A stretch of 64,000 nucleotides of DNA from Pseudomonas psychrophila HA-4. Its GTDB lineage: Bacteria; Pseudomonadota; Gammaproteobacteria; Pseudomonadales; Pseudomonadaceae. The DNA lies in assembly GCF_000282975.1 (NCBI RefSeq), contig NZ_ALJC01000128.1, positions 1 to 64,000 of the forward strand, in the 5' to 3' direction. The notes beneath the pieces were generated by a model. It had not been told where the DNA came from, searched no databases, and was given only the letters and a program-made list of their open reading frames with translations. The position numbers were made by a program, and so were the translations under genes. The number at the start of each line of letters is the position of its first letter. The stretch's first letter is position 1. Of this stretch, positions 18,101-26,086 are shown in pieces.

Positions 18101-18379
18101 GTGGCCAACACACCTTCCGCCAAAAAACGTGCAAAACAGGCTGAGAAGCGTCGCAGCCACAACGCCAGCCTGCGTTCCATGGTTCGTACCTACATCAAGA
18201 ATGTAGTTAAAGCCATCGACGCAAAAGACGCTGCTAAAGCGCAAGCTGCTTATGTTCTGGCTGTCCCTGTTATCGACCGTATGGCCGATAAAGGCATCAT
18301 CCACAAGAACAAAGCCGCTCGCCATAAGAGCCGCCTGAATGGCCACGTCAAGGCGTTGAACCTTGCGACTGCTGCTTAA
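18101..18379 (+). CDS. rpsT: 30S ribosomal protein S20
   Basis: The 92-residue, very basic product (ANTPSAKKRAKQAEKRRSHN, then RTYIKNVVKAI and HKNKAARHKSRL) is S20, which binds 16S rRNA early in 30S assembly. The start is GTG at 18101, preceded by GAGGAG at 18089-18094. The open frame extends upstream but no other start gives S20. A weak start codon is a known feature of rpsT in E. coli (UUG), where it supports autoregulation. A promoter and a strong terminator flank it, so it is monocistronic. Confidence 0.97.
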   Translation: MANTPSAKKRAKQAEKRRSHNASLRSMVRTYIKNVVKAIDAKDAAKAQAAYVLAVPVIDRMADKGIIHKNKAARHKSRLNGHVKALNLATAA

Positions 18380-18392
18380 GCGATAAGCTTTT

Positions 18393-18421
18393 AAAAAACC
18401 GACCTCAGGGTCGGTTTTTTA
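18393..18421 (+). terminator. rho-independent terminator of rpsT
   Basis: The stem AAAAAACCGACC, loop TCAG and complement GGTCGGTTTTTT lie 13 bases after the rpsT stop. The run of T makes it a strong intrinsic terminator, and the A run on the other side could also serve the reverse strand. Confidence 0.94.
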
Positions 18422-18486
18422 TTGCCTGCGATTTAGTAAAACCTTGTAGGAGCACAATGCTGTCAGCTTGAGAACACAACTCAAAG

Positions 18487-18584
18487 GTGGGAGCGGGCTT
18501 GCTCGCGATAGTCTTCAGAACGCCTCATTTACTCGGTAAATATGCGCCATCGTTAACGACCATCGCGAGCAAGCCCGCTCCCAC
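18487..18584. repeat. REPIN (paired inverted REP), GTGGGAGCGGGC type
   Basis: The unit GTGGGAGCGGGCTTGCTCGC (18487 onward, extending to ...GAT) is repeated in inverse orientation at 18562-18584, with a spacer of about 50 bases. The same pair occurs at 35756-35841. Such pairs are non-autonomous elements moved by RAYT transposases in Pseudomonas. It lies between rpsT and creA, which converge. Confidence 0.9.
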
Positions 18585-18603
18585 AGATCATCTACAGCCT
18601 CTA

Positions 18604-19065
18604 TCAGCGCTGCGGCCACGGCAGAATCGGAATGGCGGTCACCGCATTCTGCGGACTACCTTCGATCAGGCGGTCGCTGTACACCAAGTACACCAGCGTA
18701 TTGCGCTTTTTGTCGAGGAATCGCACGACTTGCATGGTTTTGAAGACTAGCGAGGTGCGCTCCTTGAACACTTCCTCACCATCCTTCAAGTCACCCTTAA
18801 AGCTGATAGGCCCGGTCTGACGGCACGCCAGAGAGGCCTCCGCACGGTCTTCAGCCAACCCCAAGCCCCCTTTCATGCCGCCTGTCTTAGCCCGCGACAG
18901 GTAACAGGTCACGCCATCAACCTTAGGATCATCGAACGCCTCGACCACAATGCGGTCGTTTGGCCCAACAAATTTGAACACGGTAGAAACCGTGCCAATT
19001 TCCTCGGCAGAGGCCAGTAATGGCACCGCCAAGATCAAACCTAACAGACCGCTCATCAAGCGCAT
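18604..19065 (-). CDS. creA: CreA family periplasmic protein
   Basis: The 153-residue product starts with a signal peptide (MRLMSGLLGLILAVPLLASA) and continues EEIGTVSTVFKFVGPNDRIVVEAFDDPKVDGVTCY, the CreA (DUF1524-unrelated, YjjA-type) signature. The function is unknown; E. coli creA sits beside creBCD. ATG 19065 has GAGGTG a few bases upstream, whereas the longer frame would start at a TTG at 19083. It starts 14 bases after proB ends, so it is likely cotranscribed with proB. It ends by the REPIN. Confidence 0.9.
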   Translation of the reverse strand: MRLMSGLLGLILAVPLLASAEEIGTVSTVFKFVGPNDRIVVEAFDDPKVDGVTCYLSRAKTGGMKGGLGLAEDRAEASLACRQTGPISFKGDLKDGEEVFKERTSLVFKTMQVVRFLDKKRNTLVYLVYSDRLIEGSPQNAVTAIPILPWPQR

Positions 19066-19079
19066 GCAACACCTCACTT

Positions 19080-20198
19080 TCAAACCAGAATCAGATTATC
19101 GCGATGAACCAGCTCAGGCTCCGCCATGTAACCCAACAAACTGACAATCGCTTCTGACGATTGCCCAATAATTTTTTGCGCCTCAGCAGCACTGTAGTTG
19201 GCCAGACCACGGGCAATCTCCCGCCCGTCTGGTGCCACACATACCACCATCTCGCCACGGCGGAACCCGCCCTGCACCGCCTTAACACCGACGGGCAGCA
19301 AGCTTTTATGCCCCTGAGACAATGCCAGTACAGCGCCATCATCCAACACCAAGGTGCCACGAGTCTGCAGGTGCCCCGCCAGCCACTGCTTGCGCGCAGC
19401 CAACATGCCACGCTCAGGCGACAGCAACGTCCCCAGACGCTCACCCGCTTTTAGGCGATCAAGCACACGCTCCAGACGACCACCCACGATAATCGTGTGC
19501 GCCCCCGAACGTGCCGCCAGGCGCGCCGCACGCAACTTGGTCTGCATGCCGCCACGACCGAGCGCACCGCCCGTACCGCCCGCGACTGCATCCAGCGCCG
19601 GGTCATCGGCACGCGCTTCGTAAATCATCTTGGCATCAGGATTATTACGCGGATCAGCATCAAACATGCCGTCACGATCCGTCAGGATCACCAGCAAGTC
19701 AGCTTCGACCAGATTAGCGACCAGCGCCGCCAACGTGTCGTTGTCACCAAAACGAATCTCATCGGTGACAACGGTGTCGTTCTCATTGATGACCGGGATC
19801 ACACCCAGCTCAACCAGCGTACGCAATGTACTGCGGGCATTCAGGTAACGCTTACGGTCAGACAGGTCGTCATGAGTCAGCAGAATTTGCGCCGTGTGCA
19901 GCGAGTGCTCGGCAAAGCTCGACTCCCAAGCCTGCACCAAGCCCATCTGGCCGATGGCAGCAGCAGCCTGCAGCTCGTGCATCGCACTGGGTCGAACCGA
20001 CCAGCCCAAGCGGCTCATCCCGGCTGCAACCGCACCCGAAGAGACCAGCACCAACTCGACGCCCGCCTCATGCAAGGCCACCATCTGCTCAACCCAAACG
20101 CCCATTGCTGCGCGATCCAGGCCCTTGCCATCCGCTGTCAGCAATGCGCTGCCGATCTTAACGACCCAACGCTGCGCACCTGTCACCTTGCTCCGCAT
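19080..20198 (-). CDS. proB: glutamate 5-kinase ProB
   Basis: ProB phosphorylates glutamate in the first step of proline synthesis. The amino-acid-kinase domain has WVVKIGSALLTADGKGLDR, LVLVSSGAVAAGM and PVINENDTVVTDEIRFGDNDTLAALVA. A C-terminal PUA domain (about 275-370) has SLLPVGVKAVQGGFRRGE. I chose MRSKVTGAQRW (372 residues), which matches other Pseudomonas ProB; ATGs one and two codons upstream (20201, 20204) are equally close to the ribosome binding region. Gene order obgE-proB-creA is the usual one in the genus. Confidence 0.96.
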   Translation of the reverse strand: MRSKVTGAQRWVVKIGSALLTADGKGLDRAAMGVWVEQMVALHEAGVELVLVSSGAVAAGMSRLGWSVRPSAMHELQAAAAIGQMGLVQAWESSFAEHSLHTAQILLTHDDLSDRKRYLNARSTLRTLVELGVIPVINENDTVVTDEIRFGDNDTLAALVANLVEADLLVILTDRDGMFDADPRNNPDAKMIYEARADDPALDAVAGGTGGALGRGGMQTKLRAARLAARSGAHTIIVGGRLERVLDRLKAGERLGTLLSPERGMLAARKQWLAGHLQTRGTLVLDDGAVLALSQGHKSLLPVGVKAVQGGFRRGEMVVCVAPDGREIARGLANYSAAEAQKIIGQSSEAIVSLLGYMAEPELVHRDNLILV

Positions 20199-20278
20199 CA
20201 TCATCCAACCTATGCCTGAGAGCAGCGCGACCGAGCGCCACCCATGGAATTATTCTTGATTACAGTTTCACAGATACC

Positions 20279-20304
20279 AAAACGCCGCTCAATTGAGCGG
20301 CGCT
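20279..20304 (-). terminator. putative terminator of obgE
   Basis: CGCCGCTCAATTGAGCGGCG (20283-20302) is a perfect 20-base palindrome. On the reverse strand it is followed by TTTTGG, about 20 bases past the obgE stop. The T tract is short, so it may be leaky and allow proB to be read through. Confidence 0.65.
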
Positions 20305-20322
20305 GTAGTTTACTGCAACGAA

Positions 20323-21549
20323 TCAGTCGCGGACGTAAATGATTTCCGGACCATCTTCGTCTTCAACATCTTCTTCATCCCAATCATCATCACCGATGTC
20401 ATGGACGCTCTTCACGCCGCTGCGACGCAGGGCACGCTGATCATCCAGCGCTTGCAACTGAGCACGCGCCTCGTCTTCGATGCGCTGATCAAGCTCGGCC
20501 AACTCTTCTTTGTAAGCGGGATCATTGGCCAGACGGTCAGCACGATCTTCAAGATAGCGCATGATGTCGTGGCACAGCTTGTCGGTACCGATTTTGGCAA
20601 TCGCCGAAATCACGTACACAGGACCGGTCCACTCAAGACGATCGACCACTTCTTTAACGCGAGCGTCGTGCTCTTCCTGAGGCAAAGAATCGCACTTGTT
20701 CAACACCAACCAACGATCACGATCCGCCAACGCAGGGCTGAATTTGGTCAGCTCGTTAACGATGACTTCAGCGGTATCTGCAGCGCTTTCGGTGCCCTCT
20801 ACAGGCGCCATGTCTACGAGGTGCAAGAGCAAGCGAGTACGCGCCAAGTGCTTGAGGAAGCGAATCCCCAGGCCTGCGCCATCCGAAGCACCCTCGATCA
20901 AGCCTGGAATATCGGCAATCACGAAGCTCTTCCAGCGATCGACACTGACCACACCCAAGTTAGGCACCAAGGTAGTGAACGGGTAATCCGCCACTTTTGG
21001 CTTGGCCGCAGACACCGCACGAATAAAGGTACTTTTGCCTGCGTTCGGCAAGCCCAGCAAACCCACGTCAGCCAGCACTTTCAATTCCAGCTTGAGATCG
21101 CGCTGCTCACCCGGCTTACCCGGAGTAGTCTGACGCGGAGCACGGTTGGTACTGGATTTGAAGCGAGTGTTACCCAAACCGTGCCAACCACCATGCACGA
21201 CCAGTAAACGCTGGCCAGCTTTGGTCAAGTCACCAATGATTTCTTGAGTACCGGCATCAATCACCGTAGTACCGACCGGCACCCGCAGAACCAGGTCTTC
21301 ACCCTTGCGGCCCGTGCAATCAGTGCTGCCACCATTAGAGCCACGCTGCGCGTCAAAGTGACGGGTGTAGCGGTAATCAACCAGGGTATTGAGGTTTTCG
21401 TCGGCGATCATGTAGATCGAGCCGCCATCACCACCATCACCACCGTTCGGACCACCATTTTCGATGAACTTCTCACGACGGAAACTCATGCAACCGTTAC
21501 CACCGTCGCCTGCTTTTACTTTGATCGATACTTCATCTACAAACTTCAT
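20323..21549 (-). CDS. obgE: Obg family GTPase CgtA/ObgE
   Basis: This 408-residue GTPase acts in 50S assembly and growth control. The glycine-rich Obg fold covers about 1-158 (FIENGGPNGGDGGDGGSIYM, KGEDLVLRVPVGT). The G domain follows with GLPNAGKSTFI (G1), DIPGLIEGA (G3) and NKCDSL (G4). The C-terminal tail is acidic (DDDWDEEDVEDEDGPE). It lies downstream of rplU-rpmA, the standard order, but a terminator sits between rpmA and obgE, so it may also have its own promoter. Confidence 0.97.
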   Translation of the reverse strand: MKFVDEVSIKVKAGDGGNGCMSFRREKFIENGGPNGGDGGDGGSIYMIADENLNTLVDYRYTRHFDAQRGSNGGSTDCTGRKGEDLVLRVPVGTTVIDAGTQEIIGDLTKAGQRLLVVHGGWHGLGNTRFKSSTNRAPRQTTPGKPGEQRDLKLELKVLADVGLLGLPNAGKSTFIRAVSAAKPKVADYPFTTLVPNLGVVSVDRWKSFVIADIPGLIEGASDGAGLGIRFLKHLARTRLLLHLVDMAPVEGTESAADTAEVIVNELTKFSPALADRDRWLVLNKCDSLPQEEHDARVKEVVDRLEWTGPVYVISAIAKIGTDKLCHDIMRYLEDRADRLANDPAYKEELAELDQRIEDEARAQLQALDDQRALRRSGVKSVHDIGDDDWDEEDVEDEDGPEIIYVRD

Positions 21550-21701
21550 AACAAAACACGCCTCTCGTCATCAGGACGAGCCGATAAAAACCAAGACATA
21601 AGACTCTTGCAAAAATGAGCGCAGCGACCTCAATCAACGACCGTTAAATCCAGCGCCAACAGCCCATACAAACAGTTTTGCAAGAGACTCACCCCACAAA
21701 C

Positions 21702-21728
21702 GAAAAAGCCCCGTCGCAAGACAGGGCT
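21702..21728 (-). terminator. terminator between rpmA and obgE
   Basis: On the reverse strand AGCCCTGTC, loop TTGC and GACGGGGCT form a stem with one mismatch. It is followed by TTTTTC, about 20 bases after the rpmA stop. It would reduce, not necessarily stop, transcription into obgE. Confidence 0.8.
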
Positions 21729-21746
21729 CTTCCAGCTACCAAGCTT

Positions 21747-22022
21747 TTACGCTGCGACGACTTCAGTCTTCGGAACGATGCTTACGTAGCGGCGACCGAA
21801 GGCGCCCTTAACTTGGAACTTGATCACGCCTTCCACTTTCGCGAACAGGGTGTGATCTTTGCCCATACCAACGCCGTAGCCAGCGTGGAATTGGGTGCCG
21901 CGCTGACGCACGATGATGTTGCCCGGAATGATAGCCTGGCCGCCATACATCTTCACGCCAAGGCGTTTGGCTTCTGAGTCGCGACCGTTACGGGTACTAC
22001 CACCAGCTTTTTTGTGTGCCAT
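21747..22022 (-). CDS. rpmA: 50S ribosomal protein L27
   Basis: The 91-residue product begins MAHKKAGGSTRNGRDSEAKRLG, the L27 N-terminus that reaches the peptidyl transferase centre, with no extra propeptide. IRQRGTQFHAGYGVGMGKDHTLFA is also typical. It follows rplU by 34 bases on the same strand, the universal rplU-rpmA pair. Confidence 0.98.
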   Translation of the reverse strand: MAHKKAGGSTRNGRDSEAKRLGVKMYGGQAIIPGNIIVRQRGTQFHAGYGVGMGKDHTLFAKVEGVIKFQVKGAFGRRYVSIVPKTEVVAA

Positions 22023-22056
22023 GAGTCAATTCTCCTAGTGAGGAATTAGGCTGAAA

Positions 22057-22371
22057 TTAAGCCTGAATACCGGTGATTTTGATCTCGGTGTACCACTGGC
22101 GGTGGCCCATACGCTTCATGTGGTGCTTACGACGACGGAACTTGATGATGCGGATTTTGTCGTGACGACCTTGGGAAATCACTTCAGCAACAACAGTGGC
22201 GCCAGCAACAACTGGAGCGCCGATGTTTACGTCATCGCCATTGGCGACCAACAGAACGCGATCAAAAGTTACGGATTCGCCAGTAGCGACTTCCAGTTTC
22301 TCGATCTTCAGGTATTCACCTGGTGCTACTTTGTATTGCTTGCCACCAGTAACGATTACTGCGTACGACAT
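22057..22371 (-). CDS. rplU: 50S ribosomal protein L21
   Basis: The 104-residue product starts MSYAVIVTGGKQYKVAPGEYL and ends KRMGHRQWYTEIKITGI, both diagnostic for L21, which binds 23S rRNA with L20. The open frame continues 58 codons upstream, but the L21 family begins at MSYAVI, so ATG 22371 is the start. It is divergent from ispB. Confidence 0.97.
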   Translation of the reverse strand: MSYAVIVTGGKQYKVAPGEYLKIEKLEVATGESVTFDRVLLVANGDDVNIGAPVVAGATVVAEVISQGRHDKIRIIKFRRRKHHMKRMGHRQWYTEIKITGIQA

Positions 22372-22551
22372 GGTATTTCTCCGATAATCCTGCTCACCCA
22401 GCGCTTTATAGGTAAAGGTATTGGCTGGCATGGCTGCATGGGGCTGGAACGGCCCAAGTGCAATTGCGTAAGGCAGGTGCTGCCCAGGAAGTTCAGGGTG
22501 CGCGATTGTACGCAAGGTGCGTTCGGGTTGCAAGTGGCCGCCCATCGCGCC

Positions 22552-22580
22552 TTGACAGTCCCAGCCCCCCGACCTAGCAT
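22552..22580 (+). promoter_or_regulatory. sigma-70 promoter of ispB
   Basis: TTGACA (22552-22557) is followed after 17 bases by TAGCAT (22575-22580). The -35 is perfect and the -10 matches 4 of 6. It lies about 30 bases before the ispB ATG, in the divergent rplU/ispB gap. Confidence 0.65.
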
Positions 22581-22612
22581 GCCGCGCAACCCTTCTGGAG
22601 CACCTGTCGCTG

Positions 22613-23581
22613 ATGCAACCCCAAGCTTTCTACCGCGCGGTGGCGGACGATTTTAGCGCCGTCGACGGCATCATCAAGAAGCAGCTGACTTCTCGTGTAC
22701 CGCTGGTCTCAAAAATCGGCGACTACATTACCTCGGCCGGCGGCAAACGCCTTCGTCCTTTATTAGTGTTGCTGTGTGGCAAGGCCTTGGGTCGCGAAGG
22801 CGATGACATGCGCCTGCTCGCCGCCACTATTGAGTTTCTGCATACCGCGACCCTGCTGCACGACGACGTGGTCGATATGTCCGGCATGCGCCGTGGCCGC
22901 AAGACCGCGAACGCAACGTGGGGTAACGCACCCAGCGTTTTGGTCGGCGACTTCTTGTACTCACGCTCTTTCGAAATGATGGTTGAGCTGGGCTCGATGC
23001 CAGTGATGAAAATCCTGTCGAAAGCCACGCGCATCATTGCTGAAGGCGAAGTGTTGCAACTGTCCAAAGTACGGGACGCCAGTACCACCGAAGAAACCTA
23101 TATGGAAGTCATTCGCGGCAAAACCGCGATGCTGTTCGAGGCTTCGACCCACAGTGCTGCGGCATTGGCCGGCGCAACGCCTGAGCAAAGCGAAGCGCTG
23201 CGCACCTTTGGCGACCACTTGGGCGTGGCGTTCCAGTTGGTAGACGACCTGCTCGACTACCGTGGCGACGCAGAATCGCTGGGCAAAAACGTTGGCGATG
23301 ACCTAGCAGAAGGCAAGCCGACCTTGCCACTGATCTACACCATGCGCGAAGGCACGCCAGAGCAAGCCGCCTTGGTACGCACAGCCATTCAAAAAGGTGG
23401 TATCGAGGACCTCGAAAGCATCCGCGCCGCCGTTGAAGCTTCGGGCTCGCTGGACTACACCGCACAACTGGCGCGCGATTTCGTCGCCCGCGCCATTGCC
23501 TGCCTTGAAGTCTTGCCGCCAAGCGAATACCGCGATGCACTGGTTGAACTGAGCGAGTTTGCAGTCGCGCGTACGCACTGA
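22613..23581 (+). CDS. ispB: octaprenyl-diphosphate synthase IspB
   Basis: IspB builds the polyprenyl tail of ubiquinone by trans-condensing isopentenyl diphosphate. The 322-residue product has both aspartate-rich motifs: LLHDDVVDMSGMRRGR (first) and FQLVDDLLDYRG (second), plus GGKRLRPLLVLL near the N-terminus. It starts 31 bases after a good promoter and reads away from rplU-rpmA-obgE, as in other gammaproteobacteria. The chain length in Pseudomonas is usually nine units, so the exact product could be solanesyl diphosphate. Confidence 0.95.
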   Translation: MQPQAFYRAVADDFSAVDGIIKKQLTSRVPLVSKIGDYITSAGGKRLRPLLVLLCGKALGREGDDMRLLAATIEFLHTATLLHDDVVDMSGMRRGRKTANATWGNAPSVLVGDFLYSRSFEMMVELGSMPVMKILSKATRIIAEGEVLQLSKVRDASTTEETYMEVIRGKTAMLFEASTHSAAALAGATPEQSEALRTFGDHLGVAFQLVDDLLDYRGDAESLGKNVGDDLAEGKPTLPLIYTMREGTPEQAALVRTAIQKGGIEDLESIRAAVEASGSLDYTAQLARDFVARAIACLEVLPPSEYRDALVELSEFAVARTH

Positions 23582-23595
23582 TGGCATAACACCTT

Positions 23596-23688
23596 GTAGC
23601 CGCTGGCGCAGGCTGCGATAAGGGTAGCAGGACCTTCACCACGTGAGGGTCACTGCACAACCCATCGCAGCCTGACGGCAGCGACTAC
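23596..23688. repeat. REP-like palindrome after ispB, CAGGCTGCGAT type
   Basis: GTAGCCGCTGGCGCAGGCTG (from 23596, continuing CGAT) is mirrored by ATCGCAGCCTGACGGCAGCGACTAC-type sequence at 23664-23688, with mismatches. The core GCAGGCTGCGAT is shared with the elements at 43744-43818 and 62531-62601. It fills most of the ispB-yjdM gap. Confidence 0.8.
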
Positions 23689-23729
23689 AGAGTTCGCTGT
23701 GCTTCACCCCCTTTACCGCTAAAACCCTA

Positions 23730-23735
23730 TATAAT
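23730..23735 (+). promoter_or_regulatory. -10 box of the yjdM promoter
   Basis: TATAAT is a perfect -10 hexamer 38 bases before the GTG start. No good -35 exists at 16-18 bases upstream; TTCACC is 21 bases away. The promoter is therefore likely, but its exact -35 is not clear. Confidence 0.55.
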
Positions 23736-23773
23736 GCGTGCCTTTTAGCCACCCTGACACTTAAGGAGCTTTA

Positions 23774-24115
23774 GTGAGCACGTTGCCACCCTGCCCAAAA
23801 TGCAATTCCGAGTACACCTACGAAGACGGCGCTCAGCTGATCTGCCCGGAATGCGCCCATGAGTGGTCCGCCAGCGGCGACGCTGAAGAAGCCAGCGATG
23901 AAAAAGTCTACAAAGACTCCGCAGGCACTGTCCTGAACGACGGCGACACCATCACCGTGATCAAAGACCTGAAAATCAAAGGCACTTCCCTGGTCGTCAA
24001 AGTTGGCACCAAGGTTAAAAACATCCGTCTGTGCGATGGCGACCACGATATCGACTGCAAAATCGACGGTATCGGCCCAATGAAGCTCAAATCTGAGTTC
24101 GTGCGCAAGGTCTGA
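23774..24115 (+). CDS. yjdM: zinc-ribbon protein YjdM (PhnA family)
   Basis: The 113-residue cytoplasmic protein has an N-terminal zinc ribbon with two pairs of cysteines (PPCPKCNSEYTY and LICPECAHEW, about 6-30). A conserved C-terminal domain follows: SAGTVLNDGDTITVIKDLKIKG and IDCKIDGIGPMKLKSEFVRKV. It was once named PhnA but is not the phosphonoacetate hydrolase; its function is unknown. The start is GTG with AAGGAG 8 bases upstream (TTAAGGAGCTTTAGTG). Confidence 0.92.
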   Translation: MSTLPPCPKCNSEYTYEDGAQLICPECAHEWSASGDAEEASDEKVYKDSAGTVLNDGDTITVIKDLKIKGTSLVVKVGTKVKNIRLCDGDHDIDCKIDGIGPMKLKSEFVRKV

Positions 24116-24127
24116 TTCTGCTGCCTT

Positions 24128-24152
24128 CCTTCCTGCGTTTCACGCAGGAAGG
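24128..24152 (+). terminator. possible terminator hairpin after yjdM
   Basis: CCTTCCTGCG and CGCAGGAAGG form a perfect 10-bp stem with a 5-base loop, 12 bases past the yjdM stop. There is no T tract after it, so it may be a Rho-assisted end or an RNA-stabilising hairpin. Confidence 0.45.
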
Positions 24153-24266
24153 GGCGACTTCCCCCCGCTAAACACCCCCGCAATATCAAAAAGCCAGCGA
24201 CTTTGACCCACGGCAGTTTTTTCCTAGAAAAAAAGAAATCCGCCAATAGGCACTTGCTATTAAATG

Positions 24267-24285
24267 AATAAGAATTATTCTCATT
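24267..24285 (+). promoter_or_regulatory. Fur box upstream of the PA4570-like gene
   Basis: AATAAGAATTATTCTCATT matches the Fur palindrome form AATGATAATNATTATCATT at 15 of 18 defined positions. It lies 26 bases before the start codon, where Fur would cover the promoter, so the gene is expected to be repressed by iron. Confidence 0.8.
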
Positions 24286-24310
24286 GTCATTCATCGAGGA
24301 GATGACGACC

Positions 24311-24583
24311 ATGACTTATTTAATTGATGCTTGGCTGGACCGTCCACACCCCTATCTGCGAATCCTGCACCGGGAAACCGGAGAAGTGTGTGCCGTGCTG
24401 GAAGAAGAAGCGCTCAACGAACTACAGGATCAGGGCGACCTGGATTTCAACGGCCTCAACTCAAGCGAGCCGGTGGTGCTCAAGGAGTTGGTGCGTAATC
24501 TGTTTCTTTTTTGCTATGCCCGGGCATTGCGCCCCAGTGGCACGGCTGACACTCACGAGCATCACGCCAAAATAGAAATATGA
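24311..24583 (+). CDS. PA4570-like small protein, iron-regulated
   Basis: The 90-residue product (MTYLIDAWLDRPHPYLRILH, then VVLKELVRNLFLFCYARALR) has no signal peptide or membrane segment. In PAO1 the gene after ispB, PA4570, encodes a protein of this type, so I place it there by position and remembered sequence; the function is unknown. ATG 24311 is best because GAGGAG lies 9 bases upstream; ATG 24302 is too close to it and the TTG at 24284 lies in the Fur box. yjdM is an extra gene between ispB and this one compared with PAO1. Confidence 0.75.
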   Translation: MTYLIDAWLDRPHPYLRILHRETGEVCAVLEEEALNELQDQGDLDFNGLNSSEPVVLKELVRNLFLFCYARALRPSGTADTHEHHAKIEI

Positions 24584-24607
24584 CCGCACGATGCAGCTAA
24601 ACAGCCC

Positions 24608-24663
24608 TGTAGGAGCGAGCTTTTGAACGATCAAAAGATCGCGAGGCAAGCTCGCTCCTACAG
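24608..24663. repeat. REP-like palindrome, TGTAGGAGCGAGC type
   Basis: CTGTAGGAGCGAGCTT and AAGCTCGCTCCTACAG form 16-bp arms around a centre that includes GATCAAAAGATCGCGAG. The same kind occurs at 27959-28015 and 44818-44887. It lies between the convergent PA4570-like gene and fklB. Confidence 0.88.
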
Positions 24664-24679
24664 CTAAAGCGCAGTGTTC

Positions 24680-25297
24680 TTACAGAACGTCTAGCAGCTC
24701 AACGTCGAATACCAACACGCTGTGCGGAGCGATGCTGCCAACGCCTTGGGCGCCGTAGGCCAATTCGCTCGGCACGTAGATGCGCCATTTGCTGCCAGCG
24801 TTCATCAGTTGCAGGGCTTCGGTCCAGCCAGCGATCACGCCACCTACCGGAAACTCAGCTGGCTGACCACGATCGTAGGAGCTGTCGAACACAGAACCGT
24901 CAATCAAGGTGCCGTGGTAGTGAACACGCACGGTATCTTCACGCGTTGGCTTGGCGCCTTCGCCTGCGGTCACAACTTCAAATTGCAGACCCGAAGCCAA
25001 CGTGGTGATGCCGTCTTTCTTGGCGTTTTCAGCCAGGAAAGCCTTGCCTTCGCCTGCTGCAGCTTCTGCTTTGGCAGCCGCTTCAGCTTGCATGATCTCG
25101 CGGATCACTTTGAAGCTGGCAGACAGCTCTTCTTGACCAACACGGCTTTCCTTACCTGCGAAAGCGTCGGTCAGGCCAGCCAGGATCGCATCCAGGCTAA
25201 CGCCCGGCGGCGGGTTGTCGCGCAGTTGGTCGCCCAGTTGACGGCCAATGCCATAGCTAACGCGGGTTTCGTCGGTCGACAGATTTACTTCGGACAT
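24680..25297 (-). CDS. fklB: FKBP-type peptidyl-prolyl isomerase FklB (FKBP22)
   Basis: The 205-residue product has the FkpA/FklB layout. An N-terminal dimerisation domain (LSTDETRVSYGIGRQLGDQL, about 1-70) and a long alanine-rich helix (AEAAAKAEAAAGEGKAFLAENAKKDG in parts) precede an FKBP catalytic domain. The catalytic domain contains VRVHYHGTLIDGSVFDSSYDRG and YVPSELAYGAQG, and ends SVLVFDVELLDV. No signal peptide is seen from MSEVNLS, so it is probably cytoplasmic. The longer frame from 25324 lacks family support. Confidence 0.93.
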   Translation of the reverse strand: MSEVNLSTDETRVSYGIGRQLGDQLRDNPPPGVSLDAILAGLTDAFAGKESRVGQEELSASFKVIREIMQAEAAAKAEAAAGEGKAFLAENAKKDGITTLASGLQFEVVTAGEGAKPTREDTVRVHYHGTLIDGSVFDSSYDRGQPAEFPVGGVIAGWTEALQLMNAGSKWRIYVPSELAYGAQGVGSIAPHSVLVFDVELLDVL

Positions 25298-25445
25298 AAC
25301 ACTGCTCCGTTGTAGGGCGATCAAAAAACAGCCACCTTGCAGCCGCTATTCCCCAATCGCTCAGATCCAAAAAAGGGCGAGCAGACTACCACAGCCCCCA
25401 AAGCGTTCGCAGCCCGGGTTCGTGTGCTGCATGTCACGACAATCA

Positions 25446-25934
25446 TCAGTGCTTGGTCAGCTTGTCGAGATAGCCCATCGCAAACGCCGACACCACGAAG
25501 GTCATGTGAATAATCACGTACCACATCAGGTATTGGGTTTCGATGTTGCGCGCGTCCATAAACACCCGCAGCAGGTGAATCGAAGAGATGGCCACAATCG
25601 AAGCAGCGACTTTCATCTTCAACGACGTAGAGTCCATCGTGCCCAGCCAGCTAAGCTTCTCTTTGTCCCCACCAATGTCCAACTGCGAAACGAAGTTCTC
25701 GTAACCCGAAATCATCACCATCACCAGCAAGCCGCCAACCAGCGCCATATCGATCAGCGACAGGATGACCAGGATCAAGTCCGATTCAGTTAACGCGAAC
25801 ACGTTGGGGATAACGTGAAACACTTCCTGGAAGAATTTCAACGCCAAAGCCAACAAACCCAGCGATAGGCCGAAGTAAATCGGCGCCAAAATCCAGCGCG
25901 AGGCGTACATTGCGTTCTCGATAAAACGTTCCAT
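25446..25934 (-). CDS. YqhA / UPF0114 family membrane protein
   Basis: The 162-residue inner-membrane protein starts MERFIENAMYASRWILAPIYFGLSLGLL and has about four membrane segments (near 14-34, 52-75, 108-125 and 135-155). GYENFVSQLD and DSTSLKMKVAASIVAISSIHLLR are family marks of UPF0114 (TIGR00645). The function is unknown. It matches PA4574 by position, near fklB. Confidence 0.93.
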   Translation of the reverse strand: MERFIENAMYASRWILAPIYFGLSLGLLALALKFFQEVFHVIPNVFALTESDLILVILSLIDMALVGGLLVMVMISGYENFVSQLDIGGDKEKLSWLGTMDSTSLKMKVAASIVAISSIHLLRVFMDARNIETQYLMWYVIIHMTFVVSAFAMGYLDKLTKH

Positions 25935-26086
25935 TGAATCTCACAGGCAGTCAAAAATGGGCGCGAGTATATCAGCCACAAAACAACAGAGATAAAGCGC
26001 CGGACACACCCGGTAAAAACATTTTCTGATAGTGTCCTCTTTATCAGCATCGTTTCAGCATCGTTTACGGACAGGAAAACTGAACA

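Noticed and set aside
24584..24679. Possible RsmW-type small RNA after the PA4570-like gene
   Set aside because: In PAO1 rsmW lies next to PA4570, but here the interval is almost all a REP palindrome and lacks repeated GGA loops.
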